The notes under the pieces: model-generated
The model's input: only the letters and a program-made list of their open reading frames with translations
Told to the model about the DNA's origin: nothing
Databases searched by the model: none
Source: a virus
DNA length: 64,000 nucleotides
Virus record (IMG/VR): IMGVR_UViG_3300031787_000064
Span: 1 to 64,000 of that record
Reading direction: 5' to 3' (one strand)
Part shown: positions 8,455 to 17,783 of the stretch, one piece after another
How the letters are laid out: every line of letters begins with the position of its first letter
Numbering within the stretch: position 1 is the stretch's first letter
Translations under genes and position numbers: made by a program

Positions 8455-11400
8455 TGGAATTAGTTAACATAACATACTCTGGTGAAGGTAGGCAGCCTGT
8501 CGAATTAACTCCGTTAGATCAGCAGTTAGTTACATCTAATTTCATTAACTCTAATTTTGGTGCTGATGGGGACTATATAGAGTTATTTATATACGATCAA
8601 CAGAATACACTAATAGACGTTGATTATGATGCGTTTGATTATTACCCGTTCTTACTAAATAATCCACAAAACAATACATACTCTGCTCTAACTCTAGAGC
8701 CAGAAAAAGATCTTCGCAATAGAGGGTACAACAGAGGAAATCTTACCATTCAGTATAACTTTTATAAGAAGCTATTTAACTCTCAGTTTGGCACTCAGTA
8801 TTGGATCAAAGAAATATCTCAGACAAGAAGAGAAATAAAATTAGCATCTCAAGTATTATCAGACGCAGTTATAAGAGATGGTTTTACACAATACCAATCT
8901 TACATTGCAACGAAGAACTACTATCCAATATTCTATTTGAACTTTGGTAATAATATAGTTATAACTGCTAACAATGTTGCATTAACAGAAGACGAAGAAG
9001 GATCTTATTTACTTATTAGATTATATGAACCCCTTCCTACAGAGTTTGATCTCAAAACTCAACTGTGGATTGTAGATAAAGTAGCTGAATCTGTTAGCTT
9101 TAATGTAGACATTCAAGTACAAGTAGATCCTACCCAAGACGTTAATGCTCTTCGTGGACCTAATTATAATGTAGTTGTTAATACTAAGAATGGGCAAACT
9201 ACACCTTATTATAACTACGATAATTTAATAACAAGCCCAGTAACATCATCTTTTCAAAAGTTACTAAGCTATTATCAAGATAGATCTATAGATATTAACG
9301 TAGACTATAGTAACTTCTCTAACTTTATACACTTTTCTAATGCAGAAGAAAGAGTTAGAAATTTTGTATATAAATTACAACTAATAGAATCAGCTAATAC
9401 TGATTTAGCTGCTCAAAGGTCTATCGTAGGAGGATCTGGTACGTCTACTATTTTATCATCTAGTATAGATGCAATACAGCAAAGAATAGATAATATAGTT
9501 AAGAATTTTGATCTATATGAATACTTCTTATACTTCAACTCATCTAGTTGGGCTTGGCCAAAAAGTAGTAATACTCAACCATATGCTTTATATTCTGTAA
9601 CATCATCTCAAGCTTCTAACTTTTTAGGAAGTACTACTACTGTACCAACCGCAACAACTCAATCACTATTATTTAGCGCATCTTACTATGACTCTACTAA
9701 TAAAGATGCACTTCGTAATTTTATTCCTCAATATCTACTAGACGATTCAAGTAACCAGCCATATATCACTTTTGTTGACATGATTGGTCAACACTTTGAT
9801 AATATTTGGTTGTACTATAAAGATGTTTCTAATAGATACAACAATACAAATAATCCTGATACTGGTATATCATTAGACCTCGTTTCTGACGCATTACGAG
9901 GCTTTGGTATGCAATTGTATACAAACAGTAACGTTTCAGATAACCTCTATTATACGTTGTTTGGTATCAATGAGGATGGATCTTTACTTCCTCCAACAGG
10001 ATCAGAAGTAATTACTAACTATGTTACTTCAAGTTTAACTACACTTCCAGCGGCTACTATACAAGATGAGTACTATAAGAGAATATATCACAACCTACCT
10101 TACTTACTTAAAACAAAAGGTACAGAAAGGAGCGTAAAAGCTTTAGTTGCTACTTATGGTATTCCTGAAAGTATATTGACTGTTCGTGAATTTGGAGGAA
10201 ACCCAATATCTGGAACTATAGGTGTTCTAGACATGCCTACCTCTGATTTTAAAGTATCAATAGCAACAGGATCAGCAGGTATTGTTACAGGAAGTTTAGA
10301 ACTCTCATCATCATTACTTTCTTCATATACTACATTACAATACTATACAAATAATGATCGATTAAATAGTTCAAATGTAGAGATAGGATTTTCACCTGCT
10401 GATGTTATTAATGCAAATATTAGTGCATCTCAAGGTTATTTTGATATCAATCAATTAATAGGAGCTCCGGGATATCAATACTCGTCTTCTTATCAACCTT
10501 TAGTTAGTGCTAGCAATGCATACTTTGCAACATATACACAACCTAATAGTATTTGGGAGTATATACGCCTGTTAAAGTTCTATAACAACTCTTTATTTAA
10601 GTTTGTAAAAGATTTCGTTCCTGCAAGAGCAAACGTATCTACAGGTATTATAGTTAAGTCTCACTTGTATGAGAGAAACAAATACCCTCGCCATGAACCT
10701 AATATAAGTTTCAATGACTATTCACAGTCTATTGATATGGTCTCTATTAGTGGTAGTTACGGTGATGCAATATCTGGATCTACTTACTGGGATGGTTTTG
10801 TTACAACCCCTTTAGGTCCTGCATCATATATTAGTTCACAAAATATAGAACTATATAACGGTGAGTTTAGTGGATCAAAAATAGTTGTAACTAGTGGCGA
10901 AGCTTTTGATCAAGATGAACCATCAAATTTACCAGGAACAGGTTCAGGTTTTATTCAAGTTAATTTAGGAGCACTTTATCAAAATGTAACTTCATCAGTA
11001 AGATCTGTTGATTTGTTTGACCTTGATTATTCTTCTGATCAATTGATACCTGTAAACTACGGTATAGTAACTCAATCTATTAGTGCATCTCAAGTAAACA
11101 ATTACGCTACATACACTAATCCAAATAGTCCATACGCTCAAGTACAAGACTATAACTATAATTTAGAAAGATCAATTATACCAAGGTATCGTGGTTCTAA
11201 AACAATCAGTGCTGAATATAATACAGAAAGCCCAGCAAATCAGTCTTATGGTGATACAGCCGCTATCGATAAAATTAAATATCAATATGCGTATCTTGTA
11301 GACATTTATTCTGGTTCTATGTTCTTGCCTAATAGATCAAATGCTCAGATTAAGTATATTATAGATAATGATCAAAATGTTCTTGACTTAACTAAAGCGA

Positions 11401-12692
11401 ATAAAAACATATTCACTGTTCAAAACGTGTTTAAGTCTCAAGAGACTACTAACATATCTTTGTTTGATTATGATGAAGCTAACCCATATACACAACAGTT
11501 AGCTAACAATCCAGACCTTGAAATATATGAAGGTGGTTGGAGATATCTTCCTATCTTACACAACTTGAGTGGATCAACTAATGCTCAAGTGTTTACATTA
11601 AGAATTCCTGAAAGAACAGAAATTCAACAAGGATCTGGGGTATCTCCGAGTTCTAGTTTCTTAGATCCTAACAACTGGTCACTTTCTTGGTGGGTTGTAG
11701 AAACGCAAATAACGCCAGGGGCGGCATGTGCTGGTGATAGTGATTTTGCATTTTATGTTTCTGCTTCTTATACAGGTCCAGGTGGAACTAATCCAGGCGT
11801 AGTACTCACTCTTTCATCAAATTTAGATATCGCATTTCAAAATTGTGTAGGAACCACACAAACATTTACTATTCCAGTTACAGCAGGAAATACTACTGGA
11901 GTATCTGATCAATATGGACCTACTTTAAGTTTATATTCAAATACCGGAAACGGTTCTGGAAATAGTGGATATTTAGGACCACATTGGCCGACTTTAACTG
12001 GTTGTACAGGAGCATATCCAGATTGTTCTATATCAATAGATTCTATTGGCACTATTAGACCTGGCGGTGGTGGAGGCGGTACTGGTGGCGGTTCAACTAC
12101 ATTCACATTTTATCAAACTGAATTTAGTAGTTCTCAAGCATGTTTATATTTTCTTTCTCAATCTAATGAGGTATTGTTTAATTCCACAATGTCTTACTAT
12201 TACAATAGTAGTAATGGTCCTATTACATTTAAATCAACTTCTGATCCTTTTTGGTCAGGTTCCTCACTTCCACCTGCAATACTTCCATTTACTTTACAAA
12301 CAGGAGACAAAATTTCTTTCTATAATACTTCTTCTCTTGGTTGGGATGAACTATTTGAATATACAATCAAAAGTGTAAGACAGTCTGGAAGTGTAAATAA
12401 TATAACTGGATCGGTTTTACTTGTAGAATTAGATAAGCCAGTTAACTTAGCATTATTTAATTCAGGTTCATCTGTTCCTACAGAGTCTATAACGGGAGCG
12501 CAATTTAGAACTTGTAGATACATAGTATGGAAACACGTACCAGATGAAACAAATGTAATGTTAAGGTACAACCCTAAAGACTCCACTCTAGTTGAAAATG
12601 GTCTACTATTCCCAGAGTACATTGACCCAATAGTTAGAGATAATGCAGGTAATGTAGTCAAAGCCTTGAAACAACAGAACTTGATACAATAA
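8454..12692 (+). CDS. Giant baseplate wedge protein, gp7/gpI-like
   Basis: 1412 residues against 1032 for T4 gp7. Around residues 545-570, the segment YHNLPYLLKTKGTERSVK followed by YGIP matches the LPxLLxxKGTxxxLxxLLxxxG signature of the P2 gpI/tail-protein-I family, the functional counterpart of gp7. Gene order gp25-gp6-this gene also fits. SGS-rich beta regions fill much of the rest. Residues about 1085-1215 hold a cysteine-containing segment ending in a glycine run (about 1203-1214), like an inserted display domain on a linker. I infer wedge core plus surface-exposed modules. Confidence 0.7.
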   Translation: MELVNITYSGEGRQPVELTPLDQQLVTSNFINSNFGADGDYIELFIYDQQNTLIDVDYDAFDYYPFLLNNPQNNTYSALTLEPEKDLRNRGYNRGNLTIQYNFYKKLFNSQFGTQYWIKEISQTRREIKLASQVLSDAVIRDGFTQYQSYIATKNYYPIFYLNFGNNIVITANNVALTEDEEGSYLLIRLYEPLPTEFDLKTQLWIVDKVAESVSFNVDIQVQVDPTQDVNALRGPNYNVVVNTKNGQTTPYYNYDNLITSPVTSSFQKLLSYYQDRSIDINVDYSNFSNFIHFSNAEERVRNFVYKLQLIESANTDLAAQRSIVGGSGTSTILSSSIDAIQQRIDNIVKNFDLYEYFLYFNSSSWAWPKSSNTQPYALYSVTSSQASNFLGSTTTVPTATTQSLLFSASYYDSTNKDALRNFIPQYLLDDSSNQPYITFVDMIGQHFDNIWLYYKDVSNRYNNTNNPDTGISLDLVSDALRGFGMQLYTNSNVSDNLYYTLFGINEDGSLLPPTGSEVITNYVTSSLTTLPAATIQDEYYKRIYHNLPYLLKTKGTERSVKALVATYGIPESILTVREFGGNPISGTIGVLDMPTSDFKVSIATGSAGIVTGSLELSSSLLSSYTTLQYYTNNDRLNSSNVEIGFSPADVINANISASQGYFDINQLIGAPGYQYSSSYQPLVSASNAYFATYTQPNSIWEYIRLLKFYNNSLFKFVKDFVPARANVSTGIIVKSHLYERNKYPRHEPNISFNDYSQSIDMVSISGSYGDAISGSTYWDGFVTTPLGPASYISSQNIELYNGEFSGSKIVVTSGEAFDQDEPSNLPGTGSGFIQVNLGALYQNVTSSVRSVDLFDLDYSSDQLIPVNYGIVTQSISASQVNNYATYTNPNSPYAQVQDYNYNLERSIIPRYRGSKTISAEYNTESPANQSYGDTAAIDKIKYQYAYLVDIYSGSMFLPNRSNAQIKYIIDNDQNVLDLTKANKNIFTVQNVFKSQETTNISLFDYDEANPYTQQLANNPDLEIYEGGWRYLPILHNLSGSTNAQVFTLRIPERTEIQQGSGVSPSSSFLDPNNWSLSWWVVETQITPGAACAGDSDFAFYVSASYTGPGGTNPGVVLTLSSNLDIAFQNCVGTTQTFTIPVTAGNTTGVSDQYGPTLSLYSNTGNGSGNSGYLGPHWPTLTGCTGAYPDCSISIDSIGTIRPGGGGGGTGGGSTTFTFYQTEFSSSQACLYFLSQSNEVLFNSTMSYYYNSSNGPITFKSTSDPFWSGSSLPPAILPFTLQTGDKISFYNTSSLGWDELFEYTIKSVRQSGSVNNITGSVLLVELDKPVNLALFNSGSSVPTESITGAQFRTCRYIVWKHVPDETNVMLRYNPKDSTLVENGLLFPEYIDPIVRDNAGNVVKALKQQNLIQ

Positions 12693-12707
12693 AAAACCAA
12701 ATTGAAT

Positions 12708-12716
12708 ATATTTATT
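12708..12716 (+). promoter_or_regulatory. ATATTTATT motif before the tail-protein genes
   Basis: ATATTTATTTAAAAG follows the stop of the giant wedge gene and ends 16 nt before the ATG at 12733. Of the virion-gene copies, this is the best spaced for a promoter with a short leader. Confidence 0.45.
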
Positions 12717-12732
12717 TAAAAGCCACTTTCGT

Positions 12733-13389
12733 ATGTCATATTTAAGTAGTACCTCTGTAGTAGTAGATGCAATCCTTACCAAAAAGGGTCGTGAACTCAT
12801 GGCCCGTAATGACGGTAGTTTCCAGATCACTCAGTTCAGCCTAGCTGACGATGAGATTGATTATACTCTGTACAATCCAAATCACCCTTCTGGATCTGCT
12901 TTCTATGGTGAAGCTATTGAAGCTATGCCAATTCTACAAGCATATCCTAACGATACAGAGATCATGAGATATAAGTTGATCACTCTTCCAAGAGGAACAG
13001 CTAAGATCCCAGTTCTAGATCTAGGATATACTTCAATCACTTTGAAGCAAGGCGCTTCTTTGGCAATTACTCCTCAGACGCTCAACTATCTTGGAGCTAC
13101 TTCAACATTTGAACAATCTGGCTACACTGCTACAATTGGTGATGTTAGAACTATGGCATCTTTCAACGGCGTTGGTATCAATACTCCAGAAGCAACTAGC
13201 TTAAATAGTACAACAACTATAGGAACTAATGTAAGTAAGACAGTTATCGGAACAACTATTAACATAACTGCTACTACAGTTAACACTCTATTTGGTAATA
13301 ACACCGCCTTGTACACAACACTAGTAGTAACAGGCCGTGATTCTGGTGCTAGAATCTCTATTCCTGTAACAATCACAAAAGTAAACTAA
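12733..13389 (+). CDS. Phage structural protein, conserved N-terminal domain
   Basis: 218 residues. The N-terminal 100 residues (VVVDAILTKKGRELMARND, then FSLADDEIDYTLYNPNHPSG and YGEAIEAMPILQA) are a pattern I associate with a widespread uncharacterised virion protein of tailed phages. The C-terminal 100 residues are Thr/Ser/Val-rich strands, likely Ig-like. It starts a new set of three tail genes after a 40-nt gap with a promoter-like motif. A fibre or baseplate-rim role is inferred. Confidence 0.65.
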   Translation: MSYLSSTSVVVDAILTKKGRELMARNDGSFQITQFSLADDEIDYTLYNPNHPSGSAFYGEAIEAMPILQAYPNDTEIMRYKLITLPRGTAKIPVLDLGYTSITLKQGASLAITPQTLNYLGATSTFEQSGYTATIGDVRTMASFNGVGINTPEATSLNSTTTIGTNVSKTVIGTTINITATTVNTLFGNNTALYTTLVVTGRDSGARISIPVTITKVN

Positions 13390-13396
13390 TTAATAT

Positions 13397-14428
13397 ATGT
13401 CATTTACTAGATTAGATCCATCAGATTTTGTAGTGTCTTCAGACTCAGTTACAGCTCCGGCATGGAGTAATAATGTAACTACGCTTACATCTTTTTTTAC
13501 AGCGTCGGCTGCTAGTACAGGAAGTTATTATCTAGATGTGTATAATGCAGCTGTAACTTCAAATACATCTTCTGTACAATTTTCTATAGCTTATGGACAT
13601 GCGCTAGGATCTGGTTCAGCTCCTTTGAATCCACTAGTTCTACAGAATACACCAACTAGGATTAATTTTGGTCAATATAGAAACTTAATCTACGGAGACG
13701 CTGAATCTGCTGTAAACTTTGGACCAGGAAATACTGCATCAATCAACTTAATTGCAATACCAGTAGATAGAAACAGATATAAAGAGAGCTTGTTCCCAGG
13801 TACATGGAACCTTTCTCTATCTGGATCAGCTGGAATAGTTAAACTAACTGACAATTCTAATGATGTTACTACAGTAAACTATGTAGACGGTGGTCGTGTA
13901 TATTATATAGTATCAGGATCTAATGGTTCAGCAGCTACTGCTCCTTTGATTACTGGAGCTTCTCAAAGAGGCTTTACTGTATCAGGTAGCTACGGTTTAT
14001 TCTTACCAGATCTTGGACTATTTGTTTTAAACCCACTAGCTTTGACTATTAATCAAGCTGGTGGTGGTATTGGATTGAACTTATCTTCTAATACTACTAA
14101 TGCTGCTGCTTCTTTGAATATGACTAATATAGTAACGTCTATAATTCAAGGTGCTAACTTCCAATTAAACTCACAAGAGACTATCTCTTCTGATTATATA
14201 TTTGTAAGAATTAAAAACCAAGATTATAACTACACAACTAATCCATCATTTATCACAGGTTCAGGAACATTGATCTATTCAAACTTTATCAATAGTCCAC
14301 AAACTTTCCCAACCACTGTTGGCCTATACAATGATAATAACGAGTTGTTAGCTGTAGCAAAAATGTCTAAGCCTCTTACAAAAGACTTCACTAAAGAAGC
14401 GCTAATAAGAGTTAAATTAGACTTCTAA
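13397..14428 (+). CDS. Tail structural protein with conserved C-terminal domain (paralogue of next gene)
   Basis: 343 residues, beta-rich with no signal peptide. The C-terminal about 80 residues (IKNQDYNYTTNPSF, then TTVGLYNDNNELLAVAKMSKP) align with the C-terminus of the next gene. The shared NxxFNYTxNPS and TTxGLYNDxNELLxVxKxSxP blocks suggest a common attachment or trimerisation module. The N-terminal parts differ, as expected for variable virion proteins. Probably a baseplate-attached or neck protein. Confidence 0.65.
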   Translation: MSFTRLDPSDFVVSSDSVTAPAWSNNVTTLTSFFTASAASTGSYYLDVYNAAVTSNTSSVQFSIAYGHALGSGSAPLNPLVLQNTPTRINFGQYRNLIYGDAESAVNFGPGNTASINLIAIPVDRNRYKESLFPGTWNLSLSGSAGIVKLTDNSNDVTTVNYVDGGRVYYIVSGSNGSAATAPLITGASQRGFTVSGSYGLFLPDLGLFVLNPLALTINQAGGGIGLNLSSNTTNAAASLNMTNIVTSIIQGANFQLNSQETISSDYIFVRIKNQDYNYTTNPSFITGSGTLIYSNFINSPQTFPTTVGLYNDNNELLAVAKMSKPLTKDFTKEALIRVKLDF

Positions 14429-14437
14429 TAAATAAAA

Positions 14438-15331
14438 ATGAGTAGGTCATCAAATACACTGAAGACTTCAGATGTAACCTCTGTACCTATACAAGTAAAA
14501 TATTTTGCTAGTTATAATACAGTGAGCCCAGCTCCTTTATGGTCTAATGTAGGTATTACTTACAAAAGAGGGCTTAATTATACAGGATCTGAATTCTATC
14601 AAATACCTGCAGCATCTACGGAGTCATTTTTAAATTATAAGTCTGTAGAACAGTTATATTATTCCAACTATATATCAGGATCAATTCCAACAACTGCTTC
14701 TTACGCAGATAATTGGTTACAATCAACAGCAGCATCAGGAACATTTGATAACGACTTTAGATACTTTCCTACTGCATCAAATGCAAGTGTTTGGATTGTA
14801 AGTATACCAAGATCAGTATATGGTCAACAAATAGCTAGAAAGAGTTTTTATATGTCTGGTTCTACTGTTGATGGTGTACTATTAAGAAATTGGCAAATTA
14901 CAGACGATGGAAACGGCAACTTAATAGAAGTTGTAACAGGAAGTGTTGTTAATCAAAAAGTAGGAAATTTATTTTATGCTCAAGGAATGGCAGTGATAAC
15001 ATCACAAGCTCCAGAGTTTGGCGCATTAATGTTTGACAACGCATATAATACTAGACTTGATTTGACTTCAGAACTAACAATGTACCAAAATGAAGTTAGG
15101 TGTTTAGTAAATGAAAACGATTTTAATTATACATTGAATCCTAGTGCTATACAATCTGGCACATCAGGATCTTATATCAATGCAATAACAGGATCAGATT
15201 TTGATCCATACACTACTACTATAGGTTTATATAATGACATGAATGAACTACTAGTCGTAGGTAAACTATCTAGACCGTATAGAATGCCACCTAACACAGA
15301 CATGACGTTTATAGTTAGATGGGATTCGTAA
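14438..15331 (+). CDS. Tail structural protein sharing the C-terminal domain of the previous gene
   Basis: 297 residues. It ends with NENDFNYTLNPSAIQ and TTIGLYNDMNELLVVGKLSRP, parallel to the upstream paralogue. The N-terminal 200 residues are Ser/Tyr/Asn-rich and share no clear similarity with it. It is the last virion gene before an endonuclease, preceded by an A-rich leader (AATAAAAATG). Role inferred from context. Confidence 0.65.
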   Translation: MSRSSNTLKTSDVTSVPIQVKYFASYNTVSPAPLWSNVGITYKRGLNYTGSEFYQIPAASTESFLNYKSVEQLYYSNYISGSIPTTASYADNWLQSTAASGTFDNDFRYFPTASNASVWIVSIPRSVYGQQIARKSFYMSGSTVDGVLLRNWQITDDGNGNLIEVVTGSVVNQKVGNLFYAQGMAVITSQAPEFGALMFDNAYNTRLDLTSELTMYQNEVRCLVNENDFNYTLNPSAIQSGTSGSYINAITGSDFDPYTTTIGLYNDMNELLVVGKLSRPYRMPPNTDMTFIVRWDS

Positions 15332-15342
15332 AATAAAAACAA

Positions 15343-15804
15343 ATGAGTTACAAAAAGTGGTTATATAAAGATCCAAGTGGATCTACTACGGAGTTTAAGA
15401 CACTAGAGGATTTTCCACCAGACACTTTTGGGTTCGTATATAAAATAACTAATATATGTGACGGCCGTTTCTATATTGGTAGAAAGGTCTTGTACAATAA
15501 TGTGACCAAACCATTGACCAAGAAGGAGATCGCGGAATGGGATAAACCTGGGCGCGTCCCAAAGAAGCGTAAGATACAGAAAGAATCGGATTGGGAGACT
15601 TATTGGGGGAGTAGCAAATTGATCCGTCAAGACTTGAAAGATCTAGGTGAGGATTGCTTCACTAGAGAGATATTGACACTCTGTAAAACGAAGAAGCAAC
15701 TAAGTTACTACGAAGTATATTGGCAGATGCACTTGAGAGTTCTTGCCATAGAATCATACAACGATAATATACAAGGAAGGTTCTATAGAAAGGATCTAGA
15801 ATAA
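15343..15804 (+). CDS. GIY-YIG family endonuclease
   Basis: 153 residues. GFVYKITN (about 29-36) and FYIGRK (about 43-48) form the GIY-YIG core. A conserved Arg and Lys cluster follows, and a candidate metal-binding Glu lies in YYEVYWQ (about 125). This resembles Seg-type and related stand-alone homing nucleases of T4-like phages. The enzyme would make a nick or double-strand break in DNA lacking the gene. It sits at the downstream end of the late operon, next to the strand switch. Confidence 0.85.
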   Translation: MSYKKWLYKDPSGSTTEFKTLEDFPPDTFGFVYKITNICDGRFYIGRKVLYNNVTKPLTKKEIAEWDKPGRVPKKRKIQKESDWETYWGSSKLIRQDLKDLGEDCFTREILTLCKTKKQLSYYEVYWQMHLRVLAIESYNDNIQGRFYRKDLE

Positions 15805-15831
15805 AAAAACCCCAACGATTAAGTTGAGGTT
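15802..15831 (-). terminator. Intrinsic terminator of the minus-strand operon
   Basis: AACCCCAAC (15808-15816) and GTTGAGGTT (15823-15831) form a nine-position stem with one mismatch and a six-base loop. Read on the minus strand, it is followed by a run of seven T, a good intrinsic terminator for the gene ending at 15861. On the plus strand the U-run is missing, so it is weak for the converging late operon. Confidence 0.75.
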
Positions 15832-15860
15832 AATTTATGCATGGGATTTAAGGGGTATTT

Positions 15861-16844
15861 TTACATTTCAACTCCAGAGGAGGAAACAGTTACTTCTTCT
15901 TCGAAAGGTTCACCTGCTTGTTGATCTGCTCCATAGGCAGCATTGTCAGCAGCTGTTACATTATCACCATCTTCAGCTATAGTAAAGTCTGTAGCAAAGA
16001 AGTCAACAATGTCCATTGGATCAAACCCATCATCAACAAGGTCTTTAACAGCTTGTTTAGTTATTGAGCTAGTAGAAAGCATATTGAAGATAGACTTGTC
16101 AGATATCATCATATCTCTAGCTTTATCTACTGCATTCTTAATTTTAGGAAGTTGAGCTTCTAATGTTCTATCAATAAGCCCCATCATACGATCAAACTTC
16201 TCTTGTTCAGCACTAAAAGCTTCTTTTATTTGTGGAGTGTTTGTTATAGTTAGTGTAATATAGTCATCTGTACTATCCCACCTATCAATAAAGTCTTTAA
16301 GATACTTTTCTTGCTCAGGAGTCTTTTCAATAGAATCGTCATAAAGAAGTTCATCAGCACTCATTTCAGGAAGATTATTTTGCTTCGTCCACTCTTGATA
16401 CTCTTGTGATAGTTCATCAGTTACAGTATTGTCTACAATATCAATATCAATAGTAGCATTTTTAAGTCTATCATTAATTATGTCAACAATATCTTCAATA
16501 GGAGCTAGTCTAAATTCATCGTCTTCCTCTTGTGATTTTACAACATCTTCATCATCAGAAATATTATCAAGAATCCACTCATAAGCGTCTTCACTAGATT
16601 CAGGATCAGATAGATCAAATTTCTTCTTAACTTGGCCATCTACAGCTTCTTCTACAGGAGCAACTTGATCATACTCACTACCCATACCATCAAGGTGTGG
16701 ATCAGGTCCTTTGTAAGGAATTTCAGTATCTAACTGCTCTTCTGATTCTTCTTTTAGAGGATTCAGATCAACATAAGGTTGGAACATACTAAATGGACCT
16801 TGATAGTTTTCTTTAAGGTATTTAGCGAGGTTAAAGTCTTTCAT
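15861..16844 (-). CDS. Acidic protein with N-terminal KDFNL motif, possible head-targeted protein
   Basis: 327 residues, strongly acidic (Asp/Glu clusters throughout residues 30-190). The first residues, MKDFNLAKYLKE, closely match the start of the neighbouring gene. T4 internal head proteins begin MKTYQEFIAE and are cut after I/L-x-E by the gp21 protease, and the YLKE here offers a similar site. I therefore suspect a capsid-targeting leader. No enzymatic motif is visible. It is the last gene of the minus-strand block before the terminator. Confidence 0.6.
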   Translation of the reverse strand: MKDFNLAKYLKENYQGPFSMFQPYVDLNPLKEESEEQLDTEIPYKGPDPHLDGMGSEYDQVAPVEEAVDGQVKKKFDLSDPESSEDAYEWILDNISDDEDVVKSQEEDDEFRLAPIEDIVDIINDRLKNATIDIDIVDNTVTDELSQEYQEWTKQNNLPEMSADELLYDDSIEKTPEQEKYLKDFIDRWDSTDDYITLTITNTPQIKEAFSAEQEKFDRMMGLIDRTLEAQLPKIKNAVDKARDMMISDKSIFNMLSTSSITKQAVKDLVDDGFDPMDIVDFFATDFTIAEDGDNVTAADNAAYGADQQAGEPFEEEVTVSSSGVEM

Positions 16845-16855
16845 GTGATTATTTT

Positions 16856-17152
16856 TTATTTCATGTTTTTTGCTGCTTTTATCACCGCTCTTACATAGTG
16901 AAGTATGTCTCCTTCAGAATATCCACCTCTAACTAAACTAACTACAGCGTTTTTAATACGAGGACCTTGATATCCACCGAATACATCGTATCCCGGCTTA
17001 TCATCTATACCTGGAAGTTCATACTTTTTATCATAAGGATCATTTCCAGTATACTGGTTACTTTCTTGCGTTTGTCCAAATTTATCTGAATCATAGGACT
17101 CGCGCATCAAAGTTTTATTGCGTAAATATGCTTTTAAATTAAAATCTTTCAC
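16856..17152 (-). CDS. KDFNL-motif protein, probable GTG start
   Basis: 98 residues if it starts at the GTG at 17152. A longer form from the ATG at 17194 is possible but overlaps the upstream gene. The GTG is chosen because it gives VKDFNLKAYLRNKTLMRE, paralogous to the next gene's N-terminus, and because both share the same leader (AAAAAATAATCRC before the start). The C-terminal half (YQGPRIKNAVVSLVRGGYSEGDILHYVRA) resembles a small helical domain. Function unknown. Confidence 0.6.
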   Translation of the reverse strand: MKDFNLKAYLRNKTLMRESYDSDKFGQTQESNQYTGNDPYDKKYELPGIDDKPGYDVFGGYQGPRIKNAVVSLVRGGYSEGDILHYVRAVIKAAKNMK

Positions 17153-17156
17153 GCGA

Positions 17157-17417
17157 TTATTTTTTAATGCCTGCGGCTCTTTGTAATTGTGCAACTTCTT
17201 CCATTTGCTCAGTAGAATCTTCTATAACGTCAGCTCCATACATACCTCCAGGACCAAATCCAAAGTCAGTAGGATTTTCGATCTTAGCTAGATATACTGT
17301 ATCTTCTTCAAAAGCATCCTCTTTAAACTTATCAAAAACTTTTCTAGCAGCTTCTTCAGTAGCATGAATGGAGTATCTATTATCTCCATCAGGATTTGCA
17401 TGTATTACAATGAACAT
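17157..17417 (-). CDS. Small protein of unknown function
   Basis: 86 residues. It opens with a short strand (MFIVIHANPDGDNRYSIHAT) and continues as charged helices. It ends 4 nt before the GTG start of the KDFNL-motif gene. No recognised family. Confidence 0.55.
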   Translation of the reverse strand: MFIVIHANPDGDNRYSIHATEEAARKVFDKFKEDAFEEDTVYLAKIENPTDFGFGPGGMYGADVIEDSTEQMEEVAQLQRAAGIKK

Positions 17418-17438
17418 AATTAAATAAATTTATACACT

Positions 17439-17447
17439 AATAAATAT
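17439..17447 (-). promoter_or_regulatory. ATATTTATT motif upstream of the 17157-17417 gene
   Basis: On the minus strand GATATTTATTAG lies 21 nt before the ATG at 17417. A second AT-rich stretch, TATAAATTTATT, lies between it and the start. Confidence 0.35.
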
Positions 17448-17452
17448 CGATC

Positions 17453-17734
17453 TTACTTAAATAAACCTTTGATACCGATCCATAGAAGTGTGATAGGAGT
17501 TATGATAATAGCAGATATAAGACCACTAAATGCAAGAACAAGTCCTATACAAAGAAACAATCCTATAGAGGTACCAATCACTTGAGCAGATAATTCACTA
17601 TTGAAAGGTAGTATTGCTATACCTAGAAAGAACAGTCCAAGCAAGATCAAAAATATATACAATACCTTTTCAACAAATTTGACTAGTAAGAAAGAAACTA
17701 CCAGTGATAATATGATTAATGAAGTAATTAGCAT
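17453..17734 (-). CDS. Small integral membrane protein
   Basis: 93 residues with three predicted hydrophobic segments, at about 3-20, 25-43 and 55-90. Charged residues are few, with a basic end (GIKGLFK). It could be a holin-like or inner-membrane modulator. No lysis gene is adjacent, so no function is assigned. Confidence 0.6.
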   Translation of the reverse strand: MLITSLIILSLVVSFLLVKFVEKVLYIFLILLGLFFLGIAILPFNSELSAQVIGTSIGLFLCIGLVLAFSGLISAIIITPITLLWIGIKGLFK

Positions 17735-17783
17735 AAAAAAGGATTTTTTCCGTTAGAGGGCCTATTTTACAATATATACAAAT

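Noticed and set aside
12046-12830. Open frames in other frames over the end of the giant wedge gene and the start of the next gene
   Set aside because: They overlap well-supported structural genes almost fully, have odd composition and no start context; shadows.
17153-17194. Longer start (ATG at 17194) for the KDFNL-motif gene
   Set aside because: It overlaps the preceding gene and hides the N-terminus that matches the neighbour; GTG at 17152 preferred.
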